NCBI GenBank assembly: GCA_019614645.1
Contig: JABWDB010000047.1
Coordinates: forward strand, 1,426,001 to 1,490,000
Length of the DNA: 64,000 nt
Source of the DNA: Stratiolaelaps scimitus
Lineage: Eukaryota > Arthropoda > Arachnida > Mesostigmata > Laelapidae
Reading direction: 5' to 3'
A program made the translations under genes and the position numbers. This document shows positions 32,400-44,897 of the stretch, in pieces. Position 1 is the stretch's first letter, and every line of letters starts with the position of its first letter. The notes beneath the pieces are model-generated. The model searched no databases. It saw only the letters and a list, made by a program, of their open reading frames with translations, and had not been told where the DNA came from.

Positions 32400-35300
32400 A
32401 TTCGGGCTGCGTATGTTTGCATCGAGTTCAAGCATCGCCTGTTATCGCCTGTGCATTGTTGTCCGCTCATGGAAATCAATTGATCGATAGATACATAGAT
32501 ATATATATAATCATTACTCTGAGGATGAGACGCCCCGCGCTATTCTGTAGATGAATGTTTCATTTGAATTGACGAAATTAATATTGACTGATCATTATCA
32601 TTTCGTTGCCCTGTTATCCAAGCTCTCCACCCCAAATCGTCGGTATATAGATAACGGTTCGGGCTCCGGCCATCAAGCGAACCGTATACTGCTCCAATGG
32701 TGCATGGTCATCGCTTTCAATTCTAAACGAGAGCCATTGAAACTGAGACAAAAGGCAACTGGTCATTGTCCCGGCGTCCTCAGTACGTGCCGTAGCCGAT
32801 CGACATAATGCTAACGCAGGCGCGTACTCTGGTCTGGGCGCTGGCGGCCACGCCTTTGCTCGAGGTCCGACTCGCGTGCGAATTATGGCTCCCATCTATT
32901 CCTCTCGAAGTAGAGCCAGTATCCTTTGTCTGTCTCGATACGACTTCTCCGCCACACTGGACCCATCAGGGCAGGCCATCTTCCCATACACGAACTGCAT
33001 GAAGACAGTCGAATACAAACGCGTCTGCCGACCCGTTATCCAGAAAGCCAGCGATGGCTAGCAATCTACGCCCAGCGAACAAAACATATATATATATATA
33101 TAGTTTCAATGCAACATATATTTAATTACTAGATCGGTATTGATTTCAGTTTACCTAATAAGTCGGTCTGAACAAAATTAACAAATATAATAATAAGAAC
33201 ACTACTACCACTGCTAAAACACATCGCCATTACACATGTAGATAGCGCAGTAAAAAAAAACTCGAGCGGAATATACCGCTTGCCGAATATCGATTGTGGG
33301 ACACTCGTGAAACCTGAATAAAAATATACGTGAAACTATCCAAAGCTTTCACTCATCGATCCCGAGCAGCTTCGAAAGGGTCTTGAATTCTGTGAGGATC
33401 CGAGCACGAAACAATGTTTGATGAATGTGCTTAATGACGATCGCGACAATGAACTCATCAAGGACAAGCAATGAATCGCTGGGAAATAGATATTCTGAAC
33501 AAACTATTACTGGAAAATGGAGCAACGACGGGGCTGGCTGCCCTCATCTACGCAGCTCTGAAGTAGGAAAGAATAGATGGGGTAGACTTCAGAAAATACG
33601 ATGTTTCTGTGTGAAGCAGAGACGGTCAGCCAAATGGGAATCAAATCTCAGACTGCGAGTTTGTTGCAAATCTCATTCGTTGTTCAATGAAGAAAACTTG
33701 TGTTTCAATAACATGATAAATAAGAGCGCATAATTAAATAGGATAGCGAAAATAAAAAAGGGAAATGTAAGGCGGGTAAGCATTATTAGGATCATTTTAA
33801 ATATAGCCGAGCTTGAAGACAGGCCTAGTTAACACTGAGCACACGTGGTCACGTTTTGAAAGGCCGCATGCAGCTGACGTACGGACATCTAATGGATTTT
33901 ATTCAGTGTAAAAGTCGCTTCTGTGAAAACGCCTTCTGGAAACTCACGATAATGACGCTCAACGTCCGCTTTCTTGATAATAAACTTTTTGCAAATTAGC
34001 CTCTATTCATCAACATATATACACGCTGACTTAAGTTGTCGATGTGATAGCCGCGCTTATATTTGCTCGTCATTAGCACGTATCCCTTAATTTCGATAGC
34101 TCCTCCGTCTCTGCGAGAGATAACGACAAAATTAACGAGAAAACAAATGACTGAGCTGACACAGCAGAAAACACTCGCTTCCAATTTGTCTCCTCCTGTA
34201 ACAATATAACTCGCTCTATCGTAAGCTCGAACGTAAACTACATCAAACTAGAAACGCAGTTTTGGACATAGCATATGATTTCCTTATTTGTATTAAGATT
34301 AGGATGAATCTTTACGTTGAGCAACTTTTTGGGTATACTTAAATGATTTCATATTGTCATACTTTAGCTAACAAAATATTGAAACATACTTTGGAACGAA
34401 CGTAAATATCATCACGATCAAAGCGTTAGCAATGCATAACAACATTTCTAGCTAAATCCATTTCATCTATTTTATATCCATTTCAGGGACCTATACAAAT
34501 GACATGATGGGGCCATCAAAGGAATCAATCAATTAGGAGACGGATGCGAAGTGAATCTGACGTCATTAAACCTGTTCATCATTCGTTCCGGTTGCTAAGT
34601 GAGAAACTACTGTCATTGACTACCGGCAGTCAATATGCCATCACCCCCCCCCCATTAATCGAAGGACGTCCTATGAGAGTGCCGTGATAGATGTGTACAT
34701 ATGCACGATCTCTGATATCGTCATATCTGCTGTCGACGAATGCAAATGTCCATGAGTCAACTCGCAACCCTAGCTCGATATCTTGGCTGGCAGAGAGATA
34801 GCGAGACCTGGTGTGGACGAGGCGACATACATGTGTGTTTGTTTATACACTTTGCTTTGGTGACAGACTCGGACGTCGCTATGTGCCCGATCCGCCCCGC
34901 GTGCTCATCGCCGAAGGGTAAACAGTATAGCCAAACCGTTTGATTTCCTCGCATACCCTATCAAAAATAGCCTCACGTCGTCCAATATAGAAATGAGGTC
35001 GAAATCGTAGGCGTATATGGCGGCGCATTGGATAGGTTCGATGAGACGATGGACAGGACAAGTTAGGGAGATAAGTGGGAAAATTGCCACGTGGAACAAC
35101 CTGCCAACGACTGTTGTTACCCAGAAGTATATATTGACGTCCACTGCTGCCTGTTGAAACTCATTCAGTCACCGAGCGGTAGAGAAGCCTGCTTTCAAAC
35201 GATCTATCGGTGACATTTATTGACTCCGATTTCTTAATAATGTATAGAGCGTTTGACGGTGTGTAGCCGGTGTGTCGAACCCTCGATGCAGTATTGTTGA

Positions 35301-35640
35301 AAACAACTGCAATTATTATTTACCATATGCAATATGTATATGACAAAGTTGTGAATTATTGTGAGTTTCACCGAATTTGAATCAGATCAGTGTCACCAAG
35401 GGTCACCAATACGTCTGTTGCTATTATTTTCTCACGTGCTACGACGGTGTATCACGTTCGAAAATAATGTTACAGTCGAATTTTCTTCGCTACTAATTGC
35501 TATCGTCAAAAGCAACGTCGGGTTAATCGACGATTGATTTTGTTTCTTTGCAACACAATACAGCGTCCTTATCTGTTAATCGTGAACAAATATCTATTTA
35601 GACGTTTGCTACACGTTGCCAACACGCATCCAGCAAGCAG
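32400..35640. other. Intronic or intergenic DNA
   Basis: A short TA run (33087-33102) and a poly-C run (34645-34655) are present. Near 33640, minus-strand GAGATTTGATTCCCATTTGG is faintly B-box-like. Open frames at 32551-33132 and 33425-33733 (+) lack splice or domain support. Confidence 0.4.
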
Positions 35641-35646
35641 AACCGC

Positions 35647-38400
35647 GTGGGACGCAGTAGCAGCAGCAGCCTCAAATTAAATTTTCATTTTGTGACAGCG
35701 CCGCGCTCCATCTGCACAGACGATCTCCCCAGGGCCAAAGATGGTCGACTGCAACTAAATAACATGTCGGTTATATTATTATTATTAGTCGCGCGTAATG
35801 TCAATGCTACAATCTTAATCGCACTACATTCTCATCATGATTACTTTTTTTTTATGGAGTCGATTGGCTTTAGCTTCTTATGGTGGCTCTGCAAGGGGAT
35901 CTTATCGTCGCTTGTACTTTATGGCGATCCGCAACCCTTCTGTCGTTGTACGATGAACATTCTGCCAATTACGCTCCTGTGGAAAACTAGTAATCTTCCT
36001 CTGTCAGCGATTGGTCGGAAGGCGGCCGATGCCCCTGTGAAGTGCTTTTAGGTTCGCTCTCACGCAAGCCACAGTTGAGCATAGCAGTGCTATTTTTTTT
36101 TATTCGAATAACGCTTGCCCTGCAGATGAATGTCTTAGCCTCCGCACAAATCCCAAGAGAGTCAACAGTGCAATGAGTTGTCAGCAGACCACTGTGACAT
36201 TTTGTGAGGTTGCACTACCCCAATGATTTCCGAAGTTTCGATTTCAGGTAACTGGCACTGTACATGGAAAATTGTTCCGCTGTCCAGCGATCGTCCGAAT
36301 GATCCGTTGGCTCTGTTCTCGAAGAGTCGATCATCGACGTGATGATGCCACTCGGAAAAGTGAGAAAAGCCAGCTTTGGTTATGGGGAAAATCTTACGTT
36401 TTACGAATATTTTGCTTGTTTGAGCTAGTTAGAAATCGAGTTTCGTTATAGAATTAACTCACGACAGTAGTTGCTGATCGGAAATTCCGACCAGCAGCCC
36501 TCGAGCATTACTGTGGCTGTTATCGCGTGTAAAATCCGCATTACTAACTACTAACAAGCTTGGTTGTACCTATTGGCTAGGGAGCCAGTGCGCAGGCTGT
36601 CGGTGGGTGCACTCCACGTCTAACTTTTCATCCGTTCAACTCAGTATTTATTCTAGCGAGACGTAGTGATACCATGTGGGCCATGCCTGTCTTAAATGCA
36701 TTGTGTGTTCTCCCAGCAGATTTTCTCTCGTTACTTAGCGCCCGCATAAATAGCAGAGCGGATACATCGTTGAAACCGCAAAGTGATTTCATTGTAAGGC
36801 CGCTACAACATAACAACCCCCCTCGTACTTTTTTGTGTAACAACCATCTCTATATTATTTTCTAATTGAAATAAATGCACACGCAACTGCTTGTGCCATT
36901 CCGCAGAGACAGGACGGTCGACAGATATTACTTTGATTATTATTTTAATTATTATTCTTATTATTATTATTACTGTTGTTGTTCTATGATAGAATCCTTT
37001 ACCTTGTCCACTGCACGGCCGTCCCTTTGTTCGGGTGGTGGCATGCTTTTGTCGTTGTGCTCGGATCTTGCCCGCGACGGATTTCTTCGTTAAACCGTTG
37101 CGCGGTTGAGATGAGACGATTTCTGCTTCTGCCGGCTACCGCCGCTTCTGCCGCCGCGTGGCCGGCGCGATGACGCTCCCCTTCAACCAGCTCGCCCGTA
37201 CCTGAGCTATTATATATATATATATATATATCTGTGTAGCTGTGTTTGTGTGTTCAATTTAATTGCAAAATAAATTGCTCTTCTAGATGAAGAACGCGAA
37301 GCAGAGCAGCTGCTTCCACTGCGATTAGTACATCAACTACTAACACTACAGCAGCCACCTTTGATATCGTCCTGTCTCTCCTGTTCGTCTGAGAGTGCGT
37401 CGCTCCGGTCGCAGCTTTATAGATCCTTCACGCTGAATCCGCTAGATCGTGTTGTGCCCTCACAACGCAAACACGCGCAGAAACACACACACACACAGCC
37501 GCACGTTTATGAGAGCACATTGTTATTTCGCTGTGTTAATTAAATAAAATAAAACCGATTTGAAAGCCAACATTAATTTGGTGCGACGCGACCGAGTTGA
37601 TGGTTTTGCTCAGCGCCGTATGCAGAAGAAGAAGAAGAAGAAGAAATGTACACGAGCGTGTCAGCACGAACAAGAGGCTGGACCGGTATCGCCAAAAACG
37701 TCAACGTCAAACGGATCACGGACAGGAAAATAAACAGCATCTACTATGCTGGATAAATGAACGTACATATAGAATGAATATAATCTAATGCAATGTATAG
37801 ATGCGTACGTGAAGACGTCAGAGCGATGCTATGAAGTGGAATAAAATTCTGGATGAAGGTTGGACAAGCGACTCTTGACGATCGTGCCACTGATATTGAC
37901 CGATGGGGGGTGGTTCCCCGCAGGTTATCCCGCATCGGGAGATCCTTCGGCTCGATGGTGGTGCACGAACCGTATGTGTTCCCGTGTCTCGATCAAATAT
38001 GTGGGATAGAGATGCATTCGATTCGATTATAATTTGGCGACTAATCAAAACGGTGATTTGTCCTTTTCGCCAGAGGCATCGAAGAAACAAAAGTGTGCTG
38101 CTCTCGATTGTCAGAACGGTGGCGATCACCATATACCCCGCTGTGTTGGCCATCACCTTCCACCTATTCTAGAAGTCGCTCGATTTATAAACAACTTTCT
38201 CGATGTTTCGGCTCAATTCTCTATTTGCTTCACTTCGTGCTAACTATAAACATACACGCATGTTGTTCGCATGTTCTATCCGAGTCGATCCCTTCATCAG
38301 CCGGCTTCCATTCATCGTTCTTTTTCCCTGGCAACACCCGTTGCCGGTCGACTCATTCGCTGCCGATTCATCTGGACCACTTGTCAAGCTGCGTTAGCGA
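35647..38400. other. Intronic or intergenic DNA
   Basis: Contains the open frame 35647-36051 (+), starting without ATG and partly hydrophobic, a TA run at 37209-37231 and an AAG run at 37627-37645. Nothing here was recognised. Confidence 0.4.
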
Positions 38401-38444
38401 ATGACGATGAGGGCCCGGCCGTGTCTAAAAGAGAGATTTTTCAT

Positions 38445-38762
38445 TTAGCAGCAACCCGGGCAGCAGTTGAGACCTAGGCTAGCCTCTTTCAGGGGAAGCC
38501 GACACGGGCTGTTTAAGCCGGCCAGCGCCAAATGCGCGAAGACGCCAGTCCCACCACCACCACCACCACCGCCGCCTCTATTCGCATCGCTGCAGCCAGC
38601 CATCGTCCGCGTCTTTACCGTCAACGGCGTTGATGGTAGCGTTTGTCTGCCTATTATCTCGTTATTTAGCAGTTGACGGTCGCTGTCGCTCTCCTCACTG
38701 GGGGAGGAGTTGAAAATGCCGAAGCGTTTCAAGCGCACGCCCGACAGCAATTGCGTTGTCAT
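38445..38762 (-). CDS. Candidate coding exon, Ser/Asp-rich then Gly-rich, Cys-rich C-terminus
   Basis: This is a minus-strand ATG-to-TAA frame of 105 codons. It begins MTTQLLSGVRLKRFGIFNSS, then PSEESDSDRQLLNNEIIGRQ (an acidic serine cluster of the kind phosphorylated by casein kinase 2), then a Gly run encoded by GGT repeats, and ends LGLNCCPGCC. About 60% of codons begin with a purine. It sits in a GC-rich island whose upstream part (38807-39133, minus) has further open frames. It may be the last exon of a longer minus-strand gene. A terminal CCPGCC could be a lipidation or metal-binding site, but no family was recognised. Confidence 0.4.
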   Translation of the reverse strand: MTTQLLSGVRLKRFGIFNSSPSEESDSDRQLLNNEIIGRQTLPSTPLTVKTRTMAGCSDANRGGGGGGGGGTGVFAHLALAGLNSPCRLPLKEASLGLNCCPGCC

Positions 38763-38806
38763 TACACCCCCGTTCGGCCCCGGAGCCCCAGCCTCTCCGC
38801 ATTACC

Positions 38807-39133
38807 CTAGCGTTGTCCTAGGTCTGTCCACCCGCATGAACGATCTCCAGAACTATTCCTCATCGAAATGACCCTCCGAAGGGAGTCGTCGACAATGAAC
38901 AGAATGAGGTGGTCAGAGACCATCTCAACGCCGCTCGACAAGAGCAAGAGCAAGGCAAGCCACCGCTGATCGCGGTCATCGCAACACCCCCGTGGCCGCC
39001 GCAAAGCCGAATAGAGACGAGTCTGCCGGTCAGCAGACGCTGCCGAGGCCGGCAACCTCCACATGACGTCGAAGCAATGAGACGCAGCATTGAGTTGAGC
39101 TGATGACGTCGCGCTGCGAGCGGGCATAGGCAA
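38807..39133 (-). CDS. Open frame upstream of 38445-38762, unresolved
   Basis: The minus-strand frame has an internal ATG at 39127 and a hydrophobic patch (WLALLLLLSSGVEMVSDHLI). It overlaps open frames on both strands, including a plus-strand frame (38909-39103). It may be an upstream exon or 5' region of the same gene, but splice sites linking them were not identified. Confidence 0.2.
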   Translation of the reverse strand: MPMPARSATSSAQLNAASHCFDVMWRLPASAASADRQTRLYSALRRPRGCCDDRDQRWLALLLLLSSGVEMVSDHLILFIVDDSLRRVISMRNSSGDRSCGWTDLGQR

Positions 39134-39613
39134 ATGGAGAAACTTTCCTTGAGGTGCCTTGTTCAGCGGGTAGAATCAGCCGCTCACTGCGTAGTGTACA
39201 GAGGTTTCGCGCCGTCGTTTCCCGTTTGCTGCGTTGTTCAATTGAGTCCTGTGCAGCAGTCAGTGGCTACCAAAGGAAGAAAAAAAGATGCCAGGATAAC
39301 TGAGAGATTCGTATATCGGATTATGGTAATAACTAGCGAGCCCCGTCTATCCAGTGCTTAATGCTCTATGCTATGGTCGGTTTTTTTTTCTAGAGTAGTA
39401 TAACAACAACTCCGAATTTCGATTCGGTCACCAGTAACAGCGATAAAGCTTGACGACCAACACACAACAACAACAGGCATCATGCTGTACGTATTTAGCT
39501 GAAGCGCTGGGTGAGGCAATCGTTCTTACAAAATCAAACAGCGTGGTACCACCTTATGTCATAGAATATTTGTGCCATACTCCCCGTACGTCCCTGCATA
39601 GCGTGATAGGAAG

Positions 39614-39771
39614 AGGTAGGGATTTATCGGTTTACTAAAAGAACTGCAATTTTTACAATGCATTGAAGTTTGCTTGAAACGTCGTCACCAGGTCGCGGAA
39701 CTCGAACCAGCGACCTCCGGCCTTCCACAGCCAGAGATTCAGCCAAAGTCCAACCGCCACCGCGCTGACGG
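39614..39771 (-). mobile_element. Family-A SINE-like element, best tRNA-like head
   Basis: On the minus strand: CCGTCAGCGCGGTGGCGG, TCTCTGGCTGTGGAAGGCC and the B-box segment GGTCGCTGGTTCGAGTTCCG. The body ends GAAGTTTGCTT... and the 3' end TTTTAGTAAACCGATAAATC. It aligns with 10621-10766 and 54901-55031. The segment between A- and B-like boxes can fold like an anticodon arm. Confidence 0.8.
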
Positions 39772-39779
39772 TACAGTGC

Positions 39780-40330
39780 CGGTGCATATCCGTGTTTTTC
39801 TTCCAAATTTTTGTTTACATTTGTTCGTTTTCTCTGATTGAGCGCCACGCGTCCATATCTCGAACGCGGGCATGGTTTGCTTCCATTGGTCTGCTTGCAT
39901 TGTTGCATTCGTTGTCTGGGAACGTCGCCCTCCACGACTCGAGCCACAGGCGAACGGGTCCCAACCTAGCCATTCGGTTCGTCGACGTTGCTCTGGGCTG
40001 TTCGGTCTAACCTGATGCACTTGCGGGCGTTCGCGGTCACCGTGAGAAATGGCGGGTCGAATTTAGCAGCGGTTGTGCTGCCCGGGACAAGGCCATAGCA
40101 GGGAGCACCCGACAGCAAATTGCTTCCCATTTCAGCGTTCCGCCAACTTTCCACCGAAGTGCGTGGGACCGTCCCGGACCGAGATAAAAACCCGTTTCGG
40201 GTTTGAGCCAGACTGCAGGCAGGCGACGAGAACGCCGGGACGTGCGGCTGTGGGGGTTTACTAGGACCGGGGGCGTCACGCACTCCAGCTCTAACATACA
40301 ACTAGCGCACTGTTGGGGGGTCTGTGAATG
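39780..40330. other. GC-rich stretch with opposed open frames
   Basis: Minus frames 39966-40301 and 39739-40020 and plus frames overlap. No splice pair or domain decides between them. Confidence 0.3.
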
Positions 40331-40857
40331 GACATAATCAGCGTGCTGTGCTGTGTGTTTGTGTATGCGTTAAACTGCCAGAGATGGCGCAGGAGTGCGG
40401 CTTTTCTAGTGTTTCACCGATTCGGACTCGATTGCAGATATTTCAGCTTGAAAGTGAGTCAGTGGACAACAACAACAACGACGACAATGGGGTGGGGGGG
40501 GGCTTCAGGTGCTGCTTGGAGAAGGAAAGCTCGGCTTGGCAAAAAAAAGAGAAAGACTTCGAAAAGCCGCAATATCAATCACTTGTGTTCTGTGTTCTCT
40601 CCAATCTAGTCTAGGCATTTGCTTAGCTCAGACGACCTCTCAGAATCCGCGTGGTTCCCTATCGCGTTCCACAAAGCGGTTTGATCAGACTGAAAAGGAT
40701 ATTGCTGAAAATAAAGAAGGTGCTTTGCACTGTACACACTTAATCTACAAAAAATATATATATATATATACAAGTGCACCGTTCGTTGAAGGGAATTACG
40801 ATTGGTGCTGACGCGGCAAATGCAAGGAGGACAAATAAAAGATTCGCTCAAGGCTGG

Positions 40858-40889
<32 letters not shown>

Positions 40890-41037
40890 CGTGGGTATAA
40901 TTTTTGTAGGGTGAAAATTTTCATACAGCATTATAAAACTATAATAGCTGTAAATGTTACCTGTTAAAATTCTAATGACTGTTCGGTTATATACGATTAT
41001 CTATAGAATAATCCCATGGTATAAATTGGGCTAGAAG
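40330..41037. repeat. Low-complexity stretch with TA microsatellites
   Basis: Contains AAC and GGGG runs near 40470-40500, a TA run at about 40756-40770 and a longer one at 40861-40886. Confidence 0.6.
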
Positions 41038-41067
41038 GAAGCATGAGCGACTAGTCGCTCGTGCTTC
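41038..41067. repeat. 30-bp near-perfect palindrome
   Basis: The left arm GAAGCATGAGCGACT (41038-41052) and right arm AGTCGCTCGTGCTTC (41053-41067) are reverse complements at 14 of 15 positions with no spacer. The single mismatch becomes a G-U wobble in RNA. It would form a cruciform in DNA or a long hairpin in RNA. An arm this long is not expected by chance in 64 kb. Confidence 0.9.
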
Positions 41068-42050
41068 TTGATTGATTTCTATGTGAATTGATTTCTAGAT
41101 ATTCCGCGTGAGTGTACGACGGTAAAAATCAAGCCAAGATTTCCAAGATATTCACATAATACTTCACGCCAACGAGATGGTTTCGATGGCAGAGACCGCT
41201 GCATTTGCAAACTGCAGTGCACCTTAGACATTTGTGGCAAACGGCAGCCGAAGATTGAGGACAATATTTCATCGAGAAGAAACTGCATGAACCTCATATT
41301 TTCCTACTTGACATGCTGCAGGGAACAAGGGATTGGGAACCGGCTAATAAACATGCTCAAGATAAGAATCAAGCAAGTGTAACATAAATGGAACCGAGGG
41401 GAGATGACTGGCGCTACTAAACTATAAAACATTTCAGTGATCTGGGTAACAGGGAAGCGTCATGAGCAAATATGACGCATCGATATCTTAAAAGGGGGGG
41501 AATAACTAGAGCGGCAGAGAGAAGACGGCACACTGATCTACAAATGACAACCCCCTCTGCTACTGCAAGAATAAGAGCAAGATGAGGTGTGGTGATCTGA
41601 GAAGGTCACCTTTGAGTGGGTGGCTCGAACATCGTATGATGAATATGACAACGATGAGATCGAAATACGATGATATATATATAATGTGAAATTCAGTCAT
41701 CTGTGAGAAAGCAGATAAAAGATTCGCATTGTGAATCTTTCCACCTAAGTTGAAACTAGCTGGAACAAGGGCGACATCGTTTCGATGATGCCTTGAACTG
41801 ACTGCACCTGCAAATGTTCTCTAAGATAATTAACGAACAGGCGAAATCAGCAGAATACTTCCGGAAAACACCTGGCTCGTATGTCGCGTGGGTGAAACGA
41901 CAAAACACACTCCCATCGTAAGCTCAACTAGATCAAACGAGATTCAACTAGCGGTAGCTCTCTGCTGTCCACATCGGTCTTCTGCTAGTCCGGGCATGTT
42001 TTGCCTGTATTTTTACAACGAATCCAGGTCCGATGACAATGACACTATAG
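41068..42050. other. Intronic or intergenic DNA
   Basis: No repeat, promoter or credible exon was seen. Confidence 0.4.
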
Positions 42051-42057
42051 TCACAAC

Positions 42058-42600
42058 GTGAGTAATGGGGATCTATGCCACCAATTTGCCTTTTTCTTCG
42101 GCGAAGTTATCAGCCAACACTGTTGTTCCAGATGTCCCAAGGACCACTTTGTCTCCCTGCGCAGTTGCGGGGAGCTGCGGAGAGGGCCGAGCTGGGGGGC
42201 TCGAACCGCTGCTCAGTCCTCCAGAATCGTCTTATTCCGGTTCTATCAAATAGACGAAGCCGAACTCACAGGCCCAGGCGATCGAGGTCTGCCAGTTGAA
42301 TTCCAGCATCGCCAGCCGGCCGCTCTGTTTGCTGTTCGCCGTCGATTTTTATATTCAATTTCACTCTTCAACCACCCTCGAAGGACACGGCCTACCGGGG
42401 ACGCAGACATCGAAGCTTTCGCCGAATTTCGGCGGTCGACTTCTGTGGTGTTTCCTTATATATATATATATATATATATACCCATACAATTTGCCGTTTG
42501 TTGATCTGAAACAAAAAAATACCATCAAGATAACGAATAGGTCACGCACCATGCGTCTTATATCGTTGAAAACTATAAGCCCGTCATAGTATTTGTATAT
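42058..42600. other. Moderately GC-rich stretch with overlapping plus frames and a TA run
   Basis: Three overlapping plus frames (42058-42504, 42075-42299, 42296-42589) run into the TA microsatellite at 42457-42480, so their ends are artefacts of TATATA codons. No frame was chosen. Confidence 0.35.
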
Positions 42601-43169
42601 AATATGGGCGATTGGTATTCCCTTTCAGGCTGGCAGGTCTGGCTCAGTCGTCGGCGAGAATCAATAACGGGTGTATGTGCTCGATAGTGAACCGTGCACA
42701 CTGCTACCGTCTTCGTGAGAACAAAGCATTCGCGTTATGGCAAAATAGACGATTCGAAGATACCTCGACAGAGCGATGGCATTGTGGCGAACAGTTTGGC
42801 TTGAGCGTCTTTGCAAGAAAAGATACCTTATACAATTAGTATATTCTGCATATACGGCTTTGTTGCTGGGTTGCTGCTGGAGCGAGAGCATGTTCTCACT
42901 TGAACGCCACAAGTCACTTATCAAGTGGCTTTGGAGATGCACAATACTGGGTTCATAAGCTCAGTTTATAGTATCACTATACTTGTGAATGGGTCGAACT
43001 ATTATGATGGAATAGACTCGCATGTGACCTCAATCGACAATTCGGTTTGCCTTATTATCGTTAGGATCCTCACACCGTTCAAGGTGTACAACAATTACTC
43101 AGTCTTTGATATATTTAAAGACAAACAGCTACAGTATGCAATACTTCCCCCTATATAAGTATAAGATAA

Positions 43170-43224
43170 CTTAAGCATTGTATACAGCTCCTTTAATAAA
43201 TCAATAAAGCTTTACCTTTAATAG
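43170..43224 (+). mobile_element. Family-A SINE 3' end, truncated copy
   Basis: AACTTAAGCATTGTATACAG, then CTCCTTTAATAAATCAATAAAGC, match base for base the reverse complement of the left end of 54901-55031, apart from a few substitutions, and the tail of 10621-10766. Nothing upstream matches the tRNA-like head, so this is a 5'-truncated plus-strand copy. Confidence 0.72.
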
Positions 43225-43229
43225 ATAAC

Positions 43230-44700
43230 TGGGTAGTAACGCTCTACGATCGCCATTCATGCGTATGCTCATATATATATTTTTTATATGCATTTATTTC
43301 TACAGAGGTATGTGCACGCATACACCCGTATACACTCAACTATTATACATGCATGCATGTGATAAGTGTCGCGGCCACCGTCACCGCCGTCTCGTACCAC
43401 GCACTCCGATATGCACGCGTCATTTTGACGACGGCGCGCTGACTGACGGACGTACGTACGAACAAACGTGGTAGGGCCTAGGCGTGGTGCGACCCGCACG
43501 ATGGAACATCGTCACTCGCCACCGAACTGCCTTCGCTATTTCCGGCCACAAGGACAGTCACGTGCCTGGCATCGGAAACCGACCGCCGATTGCAGGGCGA
43601 ATAGAAGCTCGGGAGAAGGGGAGAAATCGCCGAGCTCAGAAGCGTTGATGTGGCCGGTCAGAGAGATATCTGATTGAGCGGCAGTCCGTCCGTCGAATGC
43701 CGCCAAACAGCTTGTGGGTAAATAACCACGTGTGGGGTGCGCGAACGCCACCGTTACCGGTTGGAGTTTAACGATTGGCTGCGTGTGTATGCTGCGGTGG
43801 GAGAAAATCGGGGAGGTTTATGGCCTCACCGTCGTTACCGTCGCCACCGCTTGAAGGGAGCTGACGCTGCCGGCACCCTTCAAAGCTGAAGGATTTTGAC
43901 AAGCGGGCGGTGCGGGACTATTCCCGGATGGGTGTTGAGGAATAGTTGGTATACACAGCGTTCGGGCCAGAATGATTACCGGTATAGAGAAGTGAAGAGA
44001 GAGAGAGAGAGAGAGCGAGAGAGATAAACACAACATCACCGAGCTCCCGCTGAAGACGGAGCTTCCGCAAAGGGATGCAGAGACCACATGACATGGTGCT
44101 ACGAGGTGGTCGTATAAAATAATAGGTCTGAATTATGCTCAATCTGGTCATATTCGAAATCTTATCCAATTGTCCAAAGTTTCTATTATCGTGCCAATAA
44201 ATAGAATACGAAGCGACTACTGAGCCATTTAAGCCAGCTACAAATGCTTGCCCGTTTGTGGCGATGTGTTTAGCCATATGCAAGAAGATGTTTCTAGGGC
44301 TCCCGCATGTTTCCATCGACGAGCCGAGGCTTATTAGCGGGGTGATATCATATCGTTCACACTGTCGGCATGAACTTCAGTGGGGCCTGCGATCGCGAGC
44401 GAGGAGGAACTTGATGCTGGTGGCGGTCAGGAAATGAATCGGAGCCACCGTGGCCACCATGGTCGTGGTCATCAGCAAGGTGCTTAGAGAGGGCTAAGCT
44501 ACTTTGACCTTCTGGGCGATGTAAGTAAGCTGGAGCATCCGCTGCTCGCATAAAAACCAGTGAAAGCTGAAATTTAATGAAGCAAATACTAATCAATGAA
44601 CATATCGAAAAGTCAGATAACAATAATGATAATATGATACTACATAGATACGTCGACTATGCCGATAATACGTAGCTTTATACATTTACGTAGCCGTTTG
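43230..44700. other. Intronic or intergenic DNA with GA repeat
   Basis: A GA run lies at 43993-44024. Minus frames at 43818-44316 pass through it and read Ser/Leu repeats, so they are compositional. Confidence 0.45.
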
Positions 44701-44740
44701 AGAAACACGAACAAGTATCGAGGACAAAAACACATATAAA

Positions 44741-44897
44741 GCAGAGTGGTCTGAGGCGCCTGACTCAGGGCAGCCTTTGCTTGTGACGAAGCGGGTTATG
44801 AGTGGAGCCACCTGATATCATCGCTAATTATTCTAGCTGGGTGTGATCGGACTAAGGATTGTCGCTGGTCTAAGCGACATAAGAAAAATAAATTGAT
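44741..44897 (+). mobile_element. tRNA-Leu-like SINE (family C), single copy
   Basis: Starts GCAGAGTGGTCTGAGGCGCC, then TGACTCAGGGCAGCC, which closely resembles the A-box and anticodon region of tRNA-Leu (GAGTGGTCTAAGGCGCCAGA). A degraded B-box-like GCGGGTTATGAGTGG follows at about 44791. The tail is A-rich (AAGAAAAATAAATTG). The pseudo-tRNA head plus unrelated body and A-rich tail indicate a tRNA-derived SINE rather than a functional tRNA. Confidence 0.65.
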
